A DNA stretch of 64,000 bases from Streptomyces anulatus (lineage in GTDB: Bacteria > Actinomycetota > Actinomycetes > Streptomycetales > Streptomycetaceae). Every line of letters starts with the position of its first letter. The first letter of the stretch is position 1. The translations under genes were made by a program, and so were the position numbers. The DNA is taken from the NCBI RefSeq assembly GCF_000721175.1, contig NZ_JOEZ01000032.1, positions 1 through 64,000 of the forward strand, given 5' to 3'. Shown in pieces: positions 21,601 to 27,900 of this stretch. The notes under the pieces are model-generated. The model made no database searches. It was given only the letters and a program-made list of their open reading frames with translations, and had not been told where the DNA came from.

Positions 21601-22647
21601 GCCGGACCCGGCGGCGAGGAAGTCGGCCGTTCCCTTGAGCCCGTAGTGGCCGGCCAGCGCGCCCGGACGGTCGGAGTTGTAGCGCAGGATCTGGCTGTTC
21701 CGCCACAGATCGGGGTTGTTCCGGAAGGCGAGCGGGCCGTCCCGGAAGGTGACCGGAGGTCTGGGCGGAGGGATGGGCCCGTTCCCGGACGGGCTGGGGC
21801 CGGGGCGGTCGTTCGGCAGGTCGCGGCCGGGGTTCGGTTTGGGGTCGGGGTTGGGGGTCGGACCGTTGTTCTTCAGGTCGATGTTCGGGGTGTCCCGCAG
21901 GTTGGGGTTGTTCTTGAAGTCGGTTCCGTTCTTCAGGAAGTTGCCGTCGAAGCTCCTGACGATGTCCTTCGCGAACTTGTCGAGGATGCTCGTGAAGAAG
22001 CCCGCCGCCGCACCGAACGCGGCGGCCTTGCCGATGTCGCTCCAGTCGATGCCGTCGGGGCGGCGGCCGTTCGGGGCGAAGTTCATCATCGCCAGCCGCA
22101 CGGCGAAGGTGGTGAACGCCTCGGCGAACGCCTCGGTGAGGGAGGGTGCCAGGTGCAGCCGCTGGAGCAGGTGGCTGAGCGTGGTGAGGATGAAGAAGCG
22201 GCTGCGGAGCTTGGCCATCATGATCTGGCTGGCCGAGGCGCCGCCGGTGAAGAAGGACATCGCCAGGTAGATGGCGATCTCGATGAGCAGCCGGATGATC
22301 TCGGCGATGACCTGCCACTTGGACTCCATGATGTCCATGGAGGTCTTGCGTCGGCCTTCGGCGATCTTGTCGAGCTGCTCGGCGAAGTCGCGCAGGTAGT
22401 TCTTGCCGCCGTCGTCGACGAGCATGCCCATCGCCTTGCCGTACGACCTGGCGAGGTCGTCCGGCATGGACTCGCCGATGTCGTGGACCGACTTGTCGAT
22501 CAGCGAGGAAAGCCGCTCCAGTTTGCGCCCGAGGCCGGAGTAGGGCCGACGGCTCTCGAAGGCGAGATCCTCGTCGGCGTCCATGAGCTTCTCCCCGGTG
22601 AGGATGAAGATCATGGCTTTGACCTCGGGCGATACCTGGATGCTCAC
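9016..22647 (-). CDS. giant multidomain T7SS effector (CpnT-like N-terminus; Fic, CHAT-like and OTU-like modules)
   Basis: A 4,543-aa protein starting at GTG 22647. Residues 1-250 are a helical WXG100-like/CpnT-like N-terminus with a hydrophobic helix (IRLLIEIAIYLAMSFFTGG). Residues 255-915 are Pro-rich, with three PPPY motifs near 470-497. Around 915-1170 is a Fic-like region with HPFQDGNLR starting at His1116. Residues 1300-1400 hold a caspase/CHAT-like pair, His1320 (YFAGHG) and Cys1367 (LVLFSCETG). Residues 1675-1890 form an OTU-like unit with Cys1687 (GGDCLFRAL) and His1879 (GTDHFDAL). Long beta-rich repeats follow, interrupted by RPDQS repeats at 2505-2569. A helical segment lies near 3725-3830, then two OTU-like units with Ser3897 and Gly4182 at the Cys position. 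After about residue 4340 the frame is shifted. Giant 'lonely Cys' proteins of Streptomyces look similar. It is probably exported by the adjacent T7SS; its activity is unproven. Confidence 0.88.
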   Translation of the reverse strand: MSIQVSPEVKAMIFILTGEKLMDADEDLAFESRRPYSGLGRKLERLSSLIDKSVHDIGESMPDDLARSYGKAMGMLVDDGGKNYLRDFAEQLDKIAEGRRKTSMDIMESKWQVIAEIIRLLIEIAIYLAMSFFTGGASASQIMMAKLRSRFFILTTLSHLLQRLHLAPSLTEAFAEAFTTFAVRLAMMNFAPNGRRPDGIDWSDIGKAAAFGAAAGFFTSILDKFAKDIVRSFDGNFLKNGTDFKNNPNLRDTPNIDLKNNGPTPNPDPKPNPGRDLPNDRPGPSPSGNGPIPPPRPPVTFRDGPLAFRNNPDLWRNSQILRYNSDRPGALAGHYGLKGTADFLAAGSGEAFAEILIKGAFDGDWSTNWSTFVGAGISSQAESSLTSTALNSGAELRHTIDKLRNQPPPTASDGSGFGTRGSEDSPRTVDGPDRSDGPSRTDTTGGDGPAPGGLPPVVQPTTGQGDVTGSQSPPPYVAQDPPPYVPVDPPPYSPGPMPVTAAENTLWRQVHQGPAELREQALRDLAAVRGGQPPGSAETGVRDSLNAGLSQLPEVRVVPAGNGPAAQVDAEEIRRALGGFGTPVTVDPPIGVGAPTSGGVPAPSDGDSEVRDLGVMGGGSDARDPDRIGGGPEPREVRSESPLVAAGPPAGTEAPWRLTIVVSEAPPPGAGSPEAAALLDGALADRAVVLGPPVSPVTSDGTGETGEPVRSAVELTRDGPGDPVQVRPLTGPELTVLPDGTAQTAFPGADVLLPLAAAFGPPPIASAALPPVGSTAPSPVTSAGPASATPVTPTAPAPAPAASATSPPAEKPAGKPVGGEAAPSDPHPLPVQVLSAEATDVKQPIVTTTGTAPAPDVKPTLSTATDSPLTATDAPAAFKPATLSSPWTETATDLLLESGRGDGTTPATGTGTGSGGPETLRDFLPEGEWWQYYIDPKDHEAALAAFPDDPGSYYDHDRSPGFQAGMVAAYTRFLADPGTVAAPMDSSAYQAMHGLATGHLGRTIGWSGNGPTQFPLRGDALAPDVFDERIGGRALVYDMTTHNWANPLPSPRPVTILTRFLHSNPALATNYTKGAAPGLVDTLFQQHYARVGRPDADDAAKLASIVRTVRALHVVHPFQDGNLRSNVQILLPRLLLEQGFRPVVPDTMYSLFQGGHSVPQMVETLVRNGALDTGRPRPAPEQAAADPHLESGRGDTETTGGDGPTPPEGQPAVTTLSGHAVPFAQLRRWVPEGAHQPRPGRAVQTLTISQSPAEDGTGQSAGRRALLGQDTFRSVRTTSSEAPAPGATPAAPSPRTVFTGPPTALPGAGTERGADYFAGHGTPRTVTLGTDDAAHPSVKVSGVQLGEVLKSWAEDGDQDRPLVLFSCETGRQPQIAGLPVAQHVANRTGRTVYAPTTEAGTARDQDGNVRAVLTEGPDGPGRWRLFTPEPGGAELDALARDAGLHAGPDPADAFARARTLQQIRTLRDALGTDAEQQSDGRELLAGLGYVDGLRWLGQDTAARYGDGRMTSDLLRRMVIDRRGATVATTAGTETGPAGTATTAADPSADPTPEEYREFLRAAAGLRATAGPDTTLDALLPPPPPELPPTALVSPDDVAGLTYAPAARITWSLSTAPLPLSDLALSPEDTAELARRRPDLAPAQSRPESLTESLVLFSKDPVTPGPADAVRADGRAFRRLHTPGGGDCLFRALLDSARSRPVPPAWAARDVTRLRELLRDRLTGSELLAAAAEANPDPVLAVVDDLRMRALAGVQDPGAQSRITQRWDRIAQAVVTDGDGRRWRRMLRDSGYPHLAEVAPTPADARRLGTDGLILAAADLPTLWASPFADVLPQALAHTLGLDLRLVQPDPRAPGSTFVTPLNPGGQGESLHLSYNGTDHFDALIPDPVPSTTTPAPAPTPAPATQDPAGSDVFGEWLRSMGGITELDAPGPLTPDKGDPVPLETQLERHRPARLLTGEDARPPEPAPRTVTFQDGGRLPTVLISPDADPGDGRPGSRTAVAPRTGLLNGVGVLTLRSPEQVAQEILGKLPEKLRAQFDEAELLRLLTDQPGAFTAPRGARFVGREKAGVGHEMTVEAIPYHRWERFSDVDGSTVRVDTMRRGQAGTGGGRSVGVGRRAAAAVGMGPPLNWMLKIGISLGWSRRTDYTLGTQAYNQSEYRAVDGSHLHLDDVHYRVRVERVTEAPKDTGPAATPPAPAPRWQRAPVHTATFAVRDGLSWRLPDDLTVPFTGPKRAPGTLTFPDGVEPRISDTAALHLTDPPEDVALTISGVRPGSSAHRALVSYVRPGRLHGLFGRFSGPVSGPELTRGSGQHPLGHLVVERSIPHRATLVTESVKAEVRDLAQTTYQNQRAHVRDTRFGVQVTAGPSYTLIGQETDVRLQGGPLVRADLSTGRGHYLGNDAARKVTGRVRNHPLALYRVERTLMVRGAGEPASAARPVRVVSLDWISTQDARRLAGWDSRTPGATGPNPDAVPPVPWYLTREDPVHLGGQVRAEGFRPDQRPPARPVQSQPDQSRPDQSRPDQSRPVQSRPDQSRPDQSRPDQSRPDQSRPDQSRPDQTQPDQSQPDRNGQPLPAPAPAPAPQDPLRAFADTVLDTLHRSYPSLFVPPLMLRHPRLAKLWYGDGRIRTALYNDRQVREALNRPSLAQSLDDLTTTGVPVTLTEDGKVRRGHHTLILRARLTDRRFETTMSERSLRNAVIGTEVSGQGQQTSTTLSAGVELGISPRDHDKVPEAGLPRRMGNASLGGRYARTDAKATRNTVAVAHDQLTFQNGADLYSYRVELGATFEGHRRPRGWARLASVGLLGAGVFVSKVEERPLFSRGTETVGRVELAVPAAHGSDRYAPTDPPATGPAPGTAATATSAAPAPTPAPRPLSSTEADQLLDGTSPLPHDESSDRQLVRRLLSAPHVVLSTEGGRQRQRLVQDTADRASGTSWHVSAPGAPIRTALRRAMANLSVAGQLGQYLGPFGSRITGLNGAGPLSTHYLKAAIRGELSNVRVTSDPKPGSLEATIGNEHRVAGSSSAVSRATLGLQGAIMPLHRVSGEQAVVGSYATALQYAWGKGRNTSQTLTRGRNTTLSYTGRMYLVVADAVETVAVRDRWTAAMGAVGTRAGAGLSAAAGRISERLGRGLAPRRAAAALQRIRDAVMFHLPLQDAIEAGLAPDGLGTTTPGNLGGGYRLPPFLRSRRFPTHPSGQLDASRAALRLLGELEKIGVPSHDREQVLQRLSPDFLRSHLHELTTDGMTLPVRYRAWSRPHHLPVGGSPGQLRFTLTPVTTRVERLRTGYELEDYRTTARDDARGTSQDRGADVTLSASRRATESGVLVANPSLQGTAAKQRSSARTGTTGSTAMPNIATTQTHAEIVTSYTLTVTMTDASGELLGPTATAPVGSLNEILPTSLLTPEGDGADGTLTEQEIPEPERAVRLLTADQAQPEAIAKWRRPPVGDTGAPDPDILPFDDRIGSGILAVDMVGAANVQDALTLATARADGSPGDSDLGRRHTGTVLAERVRMARHTPLTGLGTAPAQAQQEATTQVGLTAGFREALGVNGTPLPTQASAHLIGQSHTADSRLYAKMHRRGARLLAVENKPRMEAMQRRKTSDALEAGIADNVEGAVGSSPMAGTSDAGVINPGATLPIGGANDGTTLKGAADTTLGTHLKVVTDRSMLFAVPVTWLSVTEADHRFTDSRPMQALGHPRRGPRAAEAETTALVWLREDIARDYGLLDDTTFPDEARTAWDDQAKAAADLAAAEKNYYDARAKAREAWLDLSADERAALGDGHPGRATVLPRSVAQSPAVAAWQTAREEVRRWERHTDAAAADHHRLHLAATRLTAHHQGSASAAVKDLPQEYTTPDWRSEAPEPYTITDATDSAPRTLTSPDGTMVREVHAVPHDGASFFHALLAVARDRGRLPYLLGTDLADRFTAGPGDPAVTAEAVAAARDRLAWALADHGNEDLLDALAMDAADTFTQDELDAAGLELTAAQQAEFDALGRLPQTFWPTPEQRVALATAALSRPFAAEPSAADTTDRDAAEPAPPERRAGDHGGADLLPALAARVLGAPLTVVTGEGRQQLFLPHGADPAAVDAATDPVLFAEEGFFHATLPAGTAPPVTTPLPTPTTTPTSTAPTPAKPPAHRSHATAPWLPPADATGPRYRLDRDGVLTAPDGATYTQGAPTGRGNGFFGALSTALRQAAGQPGPDSQEAGRLRARAGASPAQLMRLNGLPGNPAERDALFTAPPFRSRPGAPAPSQGAREAHLRRHLAEAPWGPDADRAVAEWAAAATGATVTLIEENGTAHTYAGPSADAPTLRLRRRGGDFVPLLPRTPAPAPRTGNPVQKTPTGPVTLVPTLRSATRRLPVLSPRPRRSPASRAMTLRPRRLPVLSSRFRRLPTSRSATRRLLVPRLRPRRSPTPRSATRRLLVPSPRCRRSLTPRSTTRRLPVPSPQPSPRLPTPRSTTRRSPTPRSATRRSPVPTPRPRRSPVPSPRSRRSPTPRSTTRRSPPAPPYRPRPPSSSTRSRSRCLCPPPAATTLGCRARKRRTN
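9130..9612 (-). repeat. Pro/Asp-coding tandem repeat tract
   Basis: Tandem, slightly diverged units encode variants of PVTDPEVDDPPVAGPVTP in the displaced frame. About a dozen PVT/PVA segments are visible. Repeats of this sort expand and contract by slippage and form an extended, flexible linker. Confidence 0.75.
14941..15135 (-). repeat. 15-bp tandem repeat encoding RPDQS
   Basis: About 13 near-perfect 15-bp units (plus strand GGTCCGGCCGGCTCT) encode RPDQS with variants RPVQS, QPDQS and RPDQT inside the giant effector. It forms a hydrophilic spacer between beta-rich regions. Being in phase (15 bp), copy changes keep the frame open. Confidence 0.9.
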
Positions 22648-22728
22648 CGGCGGCCGCCTCGCGGGGCGGCCGGGCAGGACGGAGTGGCCGCTCCCGGTCG
22701 CGTACGGGAGCGGCCTGCGCTGCGCGGG

Positions 22729-23097
22729 TCAGCGGCGGCCATGCCCGCCCGGGCCGTCGAATCCATCGGTGTCGAGGCGGCTGTTGCCGTGCTCGATCTC
22801 GTCGATGTTGCGGTCGCGGGTGTCCTTCATCATCCGGACGTTGCTGACCGTGGCGTCGGTGATGCCCACCAGCGCGTCGCGGATGGACAGCATGGTGTCC
22901 TTGGTGGTCTGCCGCTCCTTCTGCTCCTGCGGTCTGGCCTTCTGCGAGAACTCGCTGTTGGTGCCGGGCCACGAGACCGTGGGGGCCAGCTCGTCGAGGA
23001 ACTCCTCGGTCATGCTCCTGGTGAGCGTGCCGATCTCCTCCAACTGCCGTGCCAGGGCCTCGATGCGGTGCGGGTCGACGTAGTACCGCTGTCCCAT
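22729..23097 (-). CDS. WXG100-like small protein upstream of giant effector
   Basis: A 122-aa, mostly helical protein (YYVDPHRIEALARQLEEIGTL, then a second long helix after the turn SWPGTNSEFSQ). The Trp-Pro-Gly at the turn between two helices fits the WXG100 fold of secreted T7SS partners, and the length suits the family with a 20-aa polar tail. ATG 23097 lies 2 bp after the stop of the YbaB-like gene, and the giant gene starts 81 bp downstream, so all three look like one operon. It probably pairs with the WXG100-like N-terminus of the giant for secretion. That pairing is inferred from order and fold only. Confidence 0.75.
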   Translation of the reverse strand: MGQRYYVDPHRIEALARQLEEIGTLTRSMTEEFLDELAPTVSWPGTNSEFSQKARPQEQKERQTTKDTMLSIRDALVGITDATVSNVRMMKDTRDRNIDEIEHGNSRLDTDGFDGPGGHGRR

Positions 23098-23099
23098 CG

Positions 23100-23555
23100 T
23101 CAGTCCTCTCCCTCGTCGCCGAGCGCGTCCCGCCAGGCGGGGGTGGCCGGGCCGCCCCGTGCCGGATCCTCGTCGTCCTCGCGCAGCACCTCGGGACCGA
23201 AGATGCGCTCCCAGTCCAGCTCGAAGCCCTTCAGCTCCGGCACGTTGCTGCTCGGCTCGGCGAAGGGGGCCATCGCCCGCATCACATGCCGGTTCATCTT
23301 CAGGCGTGCCGCGCTCGCCGCCTCCAGGACGCTGGCGGCCAGCTCCTGCGGGGACATGTCGCGGTACTTGTTCTCCAGGAACTCGATCCCGGTCAGCTCG
23401 CCCTGCGGGCCCGAGGTGGCCCGGACCGCGCGATCGGAGGAGAGAGCGGAGAACGACGCCGTCCGCAGCTCGCGCTCGGTGCGCGCCACCGCCTCCTGGG
23501 CCGCCTGCAGCTCGGCCATGGCCTTCTCCAGGCGCTTCTCCAGCGGTTCCGTCAC
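23100..23555 (-). CDS. YbaB/EbfC-family protein (EspL-like)
   Basis: A 151-aa protein with the YbaB/EbfC layout: an N-terminal helix (EKAMAELQAAQEAVARTERELR), a strand region (RAVRATSGPQGELTGIEFLENKYRDMSPQELAASVLEA) and a C-terminal helix. YbaB proteins are small dimeric nucleoid-associated proteins, but ESX loci of mycobacteria carry a YbaB-like member, EspL, needed for stability of secretion substrates. The location, directly upstream of a WXG100-like gene and the giant effector, supports the EspL-like role. It starts with GTG. The C-terminal 45 residues are acidic and outside the usual fold. Confidence 0.8.
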   Translation of the reverse strand: MTEPLEKRLEKAMAELQAAQEAVARTERELRTASFSALSSDRAVRATSGPQGELTGIEFLENKYRDMSPQELAASVLEAASAARLKMNRHVMRAMAPFAEPSSNVPELKGFELDWERIFGPEVLREDDEDPARGGPATPAWRDALGDEGED

Positions 23556-23661
23556 GCCCGCTCCCCTCCTTCTGCTTCGGTCTTCTCCTCCGCACGGACG
23601 ACCGTACGGCCTCCGCGTCCTGCCGGTGCGTCCGGGCCCGGAACAGGGCCCTGACCGCCCG

Positions 23662-26600
23662 TCACCTGCCGATGACGGCCGGGGTGCCGCCCTCCTCCGT
23701 GCCCCACACGTCCGCGTCCTCCTCCAGGTAGTCGGCGGAGGTGGCGGGCCTGCGCTCCTGCTCCGCCTCCTCCTCGGGGGAGTTGCCGCCGGTGGTCGTC
23801 ACCCGGGAGGCGGGGGCCAGGAAGGTGTCGTTGTCCTCCTGACGGTTCCAGGGGCTGCGCCTGCGGCGGTTGCGGCGCTCGCTCTCCTCCGCCGCGTCGA
23901 CCAGGACGGCGCGCACGCGCTCGCCGTTGCCCTTCTCACCGCCCGCGCCCATGCCTCCCATGCCTCCGCCCATCGGCATACCAGGGCTCCCCGGCGTACC
24001 CGGGGCGCCGGGAGCTCCCGGGCCGCTGCCCCCGGCCCCGGGGGTCGCCGCGCCGGCCGAGACGCTGTCGGAGAGCGGGGCGACCTGGCCGGGGGTCTCC
24101 GAGGACGAGAGGCCCGCCCCGGGGAGGCCGCCGCCGGAGGGCCCCGCGCCGGCCTGGGCAGCGCCGAGCCCCAGCTCGGAGAACGAGACGTCCCGGGTGG
24201 TGGTCCCGCCCCCGCCCCCGCCTGCGCCGGCACTGCCGCTGCCGCCGAGTCCTTCGAGGGCGTCGAGATCGAGGCCCCGGTTCCCGTTGACACCGCCGAG
24301 GTCCCGGTTCCCGTCGAGGTCACCGAGGTTGCCGAGATCACGGCTCTGGCCGAGGTCCCGCAGGTCGTCGAGGAAGTCCGGACTCCCATCGTTCCCGCGC
24401 GAGTTGAGCTCGTCGAGGGTGGCCGTGTCGGTCCTGCCCTGCGGGTCGGTGACGGTGGTGATGCCGGTGTCGGGGTCGATGGAGTGACTGGAGCCGTCGG
24501 GGAAGGAATTGACGAACCGGCCGTTGTCCAGCGAGGAGACGGAACCGTCCGGGTTGGTCACGTCGGCCCCGTGGGTGAGGTCTGTGGTGACCCTGGAACC
24601 GTCCGGAGCGATGCTGGTGAGCAGCCCCGTGTCCGGGTCGAATACCGCTTTGCCGCCGTCCGGGAAAGCCGTGGCGAAGTCGCCGTTCTCCAGTCCGGTC
24701 GCGCTGCCCGTGGAGGACGTGAGGCCCGCGCCATCGGAGTTGAGGTTCCCGAGGTCGCCCAGGTCGTTGACGGTCCCCAGGTCGCCAAGGTCGCCCAGGT
24801 CGTTGACGGTCCCCAGGTCGCCGAGGTCACCGGGGGACTCCGTGGGCAGGTCGGCGTTGATGTTGCCGAGGCCCCCCAGGTCCCGAAGGCTGCCCAGGTC
24901 CCCCGGACCCCCCGTCCCGTTCCGCTCGTTGAGGCCCCCGAGGCTGCCGAGGTTCTCGGTGGTGACCGTGCCGTCGGGCGCGGTGGAGGTGGCCTGACCG
25001 GACCTCGGATCGACGACCTGCGTCGTACCGTCGGGGAACGTCGTGGTCAGCTTGCCGTCGTCGCCGAGAGAGGTGACCGAGCCGTCCGGGTTGGCCACCC
25101 GGACGCCGTCGCCCAGGTCCTGCGTGGTGACGCTCCCGTCGGGGTGCGTGGTGGTGAGCAGCCCGCTGTCCGGGTCGAAGGAGGTGCTGCTGCCGTCCGG
25201 GAAGTCGGTGGTGAGGCCGGAGCCGTCGAGCTGGGTCGAGCCGCCGGTCGGAGTGTCGAGGGAGCCGCCCGCGCCGTCGTTCAGGTTCCCGAGGTCGCCC
25301 AGGTTCTGGGTGATCGCGTCGTTGGCCGCGTCCGCGGGGTTCTTCGTGTTGCCCGGGCCGTTGAGGCTGCCGAGGTTGCCGAAGTTCTGGCTGCCCGGCA
25401 AGGGCCCGCCCAGCGGCGCCTGCTGGTTCTCGCCGTCCGGGTTGTTCACCTCTCCGGGGCTGCCGAGGCTCTCGGATATCGCGTTGCTCACGTCGTCGGG
25501 GTTCGGGCTGTTCCCGTCGCCGGAACCGGGGGCGTTGAGACCACCGAGGTCACCGAGGCTCTCGGTCACCGGGACGTCCTGCTTGAGGTTCAGCAGGTCG
25601 TCGAGGTCGCCGAGGTTCTCGCCCCCGCCGCCGGGCCCGTTGATGTTGCCGAGGCTCTCCTCCATCTGCTTGGCCTGCTCCTCGGCCTCCCGCTCGGCCT
25701 CCTCCTGCTCGCGCCGCTGCTCCTCCCGCAGCTCGTCCGCGTACCGGCGGTCCTCGTCACGCTGGTTGTTCTGTTCCTCGCGCAACTCGTCCTGGAGCTT
25801 CTTGTCCTCTTCACGCTGGAGCCGCTGTTCCTCACGCAACTCGTCCTGGAGCTTCTTGTCCTCCTCACGCTGGAGCCGCTGTTCCTCACGCAACTCGTCC
25901 TGGTACCGGCGGTTCTCCTCGTTCTCCTCTTCGAGCTTCTCCTTCTCCTCGTCCAGTTTCTTCTTCTCGTACTCCTCGCCGGCCGTGCTGGTCGACTTGG
26001 GCTCGGGCACGTTCTCGGTGAAGTCGTCGGACAGCGAGAGGAACTGGTTGTTGAGCTTCGACTGCACCTCGCGTGCGGGGGCGACGAGAAACTCGTCGAC
26101 GGCGCGGCTCCAGATGTCGACCGCCTTGTCACCGACCTTCGCCCAGTTCGCGATGTCGTTGAGGTCTCCGTAGTCCGGGTGCACCTGGGTGAAGCCGGCC
26201 TGCGGACGGTGGGTGATCGACGTGTGGTACCGGGTCGAGTACGACGTGATGTCCGTCTTCGCCACGTTGTTGCTGTCGACCCACTGGGCCAGGTCGTCGA
26301 GGACGTAGCGCAGCACCCGGTGAGGGTCGTAGTAGTCGGACCGGGCCCAGATCAGCCACTTGTCCAGCAGGGTCCTGGCCGCATCCTCCAGGTGAGTGCG
26401 GCCCAGGGAGAGCGCGCGGGAGTAGACGGTACTGCCGGTGCCGTTCTGGTCTCCGGTGCCCGCCGTGTTGTTGAAGGTCTCCACGTAGTTGTCGTAGTTC
26501 TCGCGGACCTTCCTGATGAGGCTGATGAAGACGTCTGCCGCCTCGCCCTTCCAGCTGGCGTCGTCCCGGCCGAAGCGGTCCTCCCACTCCTTGAGCAGCG

Positions 26601-27219
26601 GTGCCTGGTCCTTGAAGAACTTGGCCGCGTAGTCGAAGGACTCACCGGTGCTGTTGAAGGTGTCCAGCTCGACGGTGCCCTTCTCATCGGCCCCCTCCCC
26701 GCTGAAGCGGCCGTCCCCGCTGTTCCCCCGCAGCAGGGCGAGGAGCGCCGCCCGCGGCCCGTTCATGTACCGGGCCAGCGGGATGGTGCTCATCTTGTCC
26801 TTGTTGTAGTCCGTGAACTCGTTGCCCTCACGGACGACCACGTTCTCGACGTCGGTGGAGTCGGTACCGGCGAAGACGGTCTCGTCGCCCGACTTCACGC
26901 GCCCCTCGAAGACGATCCGGGCCTGCTTGATGGAGCTCTTCTTGCCGCTGTCGAAGAACCAGATGTCGTAGTCCTGGCCCTTGTTCTGCAGAAAGCCGGA
27001 GTCCTTGACGAGCAGGCCGAGGCTGCGCTCCTTGATGTCCATCCGGAAGAGCTTTCCGCCGTGGTCGGAGCGGAGCTCGTCGAAGATGGTGGAGCGGTCG
27101 GGCACCGGGTAGCCGGTGATGTGCGTGACGAGTTCGGCCCAGTTGTCGGAGGACGCCCCGTCCGTCTCCCTGTACTTGTCGACGTTGCCCTTGGATTCAT
27201 CGTCGTACTGGTCGGCCAC
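23662..27219 (-). CDS. large WXG-domain, coiled-coil and repeat protein of the T7SS locus
   Basis: A 1,185-aa hydrophilic protein starting at GTG 27219. Residues 1-410 are a folded helical region with the WXG-like turn SWKGEAADVFISLI (Trp223). Residues 410-520 are a charged coiled coil containing four 18-aa repeats (DELREEQRLQREEDKKLQ). Residues 525-1000 alternate NLGDLGNLN-type segments with beta-hairpin repeats of the form FPDGS-FDPDTGLLTT-PDGSVTT. Residues 1000-1100 are Gly/Pro-rich, and the acidic end reads ADYLEEDADVWG. Such WXG-plus-repeat proteins are common companions of Streptomyces ESX loci and are probable substrates or surface components. It has no signal peptide. It lies between the WXG-like genes in the same direction, so it is probably co-expressed with them. 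Confidence 0.82.
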   Translation of the reverse strand: MADQYDDESKGNVDKYRETDGASSDNWAELVTHITGYPVPDRSTIFDELRSDHGGKLFRMDIKERSLGLLVKDSGFLQNKGQDYDIWFFDSGKKSSIKQARIVFEGRVKSGDETVFAGTDSTDVENVVVREGNEFTDYNKDKMSTIPLARYMNGPRAALLALLRGNSGDGRFSGEGADEKGTVELDTFNSTGESFDYAAKFFKDQAPLLKEWEDRFGRDDASWKGEAADVFISLIRKVRENYDNYVETFNNTAGTGDQNGTGSTVYSRALSLGRTHLEDAARTLLDKWLIWARSDYYDPHRVLRYVLDDLAQWVDSNNVAKTDITSYSTRYHTSITHRPQAGFTQVHPDYGDLNDIANWAKVGDKAVDIWSRAVDEFLVAPAREVQSKLNNQFLSLSDDFTENVPEPKSTSTAGEEYEKKKLDEEKEKLEEENEENRRYQDELREEQRLQREEDKKLQDELREEQRLQREEDKKLQDELREEQNNQRDEDRRYADELREEQRREQEEAEREAEEQAKQMEESLGNINGPGGGGENLGDLDDLLNLKQDVPVTESLGDLGGLNAPGSGDGNSPNPDDVSNAISESLGSPGEVNNPDGENQQAPLGGPLPGSQNFGNLGSLNGPGNTKNPADAANDAITQNLGDLGNLNDGAGGSLDTPTGGSTQLDGSGLTTDFPDGSSTSFDPDSGLLTTTHPDGSVTTQDLGDGVRVANPDGSVTSLGDDGKLTTTFPDGTTQVVDPRSGQATSTAPDGTVTTENLGSLGGLNERNGTGGPGDLGSLRDLGGLGNINADLPTESPGDLGDLGTVNDLGDLGDLGTVNDLGDLGNLNSDGAGLTSSTGSATGLENGDFATAFPDGGKAVFDPDTGLLTSIAPDGSRVTTDLTHGADVTNPDGSVSSLDNGRFVNSFPDGSSHSIDPDTGITTVTDPQGRTDTATLDELNSRGNDGSPDFLDDLRDLGQSRDLGNLGDLDGNRDLGGVNGNRGLDLDALEGLGGSGSAGAGGGGGGTTTRDVSFSELGLGAAQAGAGPSGGGLPGAGLSSSETPGQVAPLSDSVSAGAATPGAGGSGPGAPGAPGTPGSPGMPMGGGMGGMGAGGEKGNGERVRAVLVDAAEESERRNRRRRSPWNRQEDNDTFLAPASRVTTTGGNSPEEEAEQERRPATSADYLEEDADVWGTEEGGTPAVIGR
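25684..25899 (-). repeat. 54-bp coiled-coil repeat
   Basis: Four head-to-tail 54-bp units encode DELREEQRLQREEDKKLQ and variants. The first two units are nearly identical at DNA level, which points to recent duplication within the large coiled-coil protein. Confidence 0.8.
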
Positions 27220-27272
27220 CGGGCGCCCTTCTGGTCATGTGTCGTCCTCGCCGCCGCTGCGCGCGGGTCGTG

Positions 27273-27749
27273 CTACTTCGCTTCCGTGCCCGTGGACCCG
27301 CTGGTGAGCGTGTCGACCTCTTCGAAGGTCTGGAGCAGCGTCTGGGCGTCGATCGCGTCCAGGTTCTTGTTCTTGGTCTTCTCGGCCTCCTCGATGGTGT
27401 CGGTGAGGGCCTCCTTCAGCTCCTTGAAGAGGTCCATCTGGTCGCCGAGCAGCTTGTCGAGGGCCGTCGCGGCCGTGGTGACGCTCTCGATCAGCGTCGG
27501 TCCCGAGATCAGCTTCTCGGTGTTCATCAGCCCGAGCCGCAGGATCTGCTGGTCCTGGCCGAGGTTGTCCGGTGTCGTGTAGCCCTTGATGAGCTGGCCG
27601 AGGGGCCGGATGTGGGCCTCGCCCTCCTCACCGCTGCCGTCCTCCCGGTGCTGCTTCGCCTTGGTGTACACCGGGTGCACCTCGTTGTCCCGGAAGTTCT
27701 CCATCTGCTTGAGGTCAAAGTGCTTGACGTCGGCCTTCTCACCGGCCAT
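27273..27749 (-). CDS. helical T7SS-locus protein
   Basis: A 158-aa, all-helical acidic protein (DLKQMENFRDNEVHPVYTKAK at the N-terminus, GDQMDLFKELKEALTDTIEEAEKTKNKNLDAIDA at the C-terminus). ATG 27749 has AGGAGG seven bases upstream, and the longer open frame beyond it is not protein-like. It sits between a WXG100 gene and the large coiled-coil protein, all on the same strand. It has the size and helical pattern of an extended WXG100/ESAT-6-like protein but lacks a clear W-x-G turn. A secreted partner or a substrate-specific chaperone are both possible; I cannot choose between them. Confidence 0.75.
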   Translation of the reverse strand: MAGEKADVKHFDLKQMENFRDNEVHPVYTKAKQHREDGSGEEGEAHIRPLGQLIKGYTTPDNLGQDQQILRLGLMNTEKLISGPTLIESVTTAATALDKLLGDQMDLFKELKEALTDTIEEAEKTKNKNLDAIDAQTLLQTFEEVDTLTSGSTGTEAK

Positions 27750-27900
27750 GAGGCGTCCTCCTGCGGTCGGAGCGGAACAGGGTAGAGGGAAACGGGGGCG
27801 GGGCTGGGTGCCGCTTCGGCGGCCTCCCGGGTGGGGCGCACGCGCGAAGGCCGGGGCCCGCCCTCCGTACCGTACGGACGGAGGTGAACCCCGGCGGGGA

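Noticed and set aside
21454..27582. Plus-strand open frame of 2,042 aa
   Set aside because: Runs opposite at least five well-supported minus-strand genes; sequence is a mirror of their repeats.
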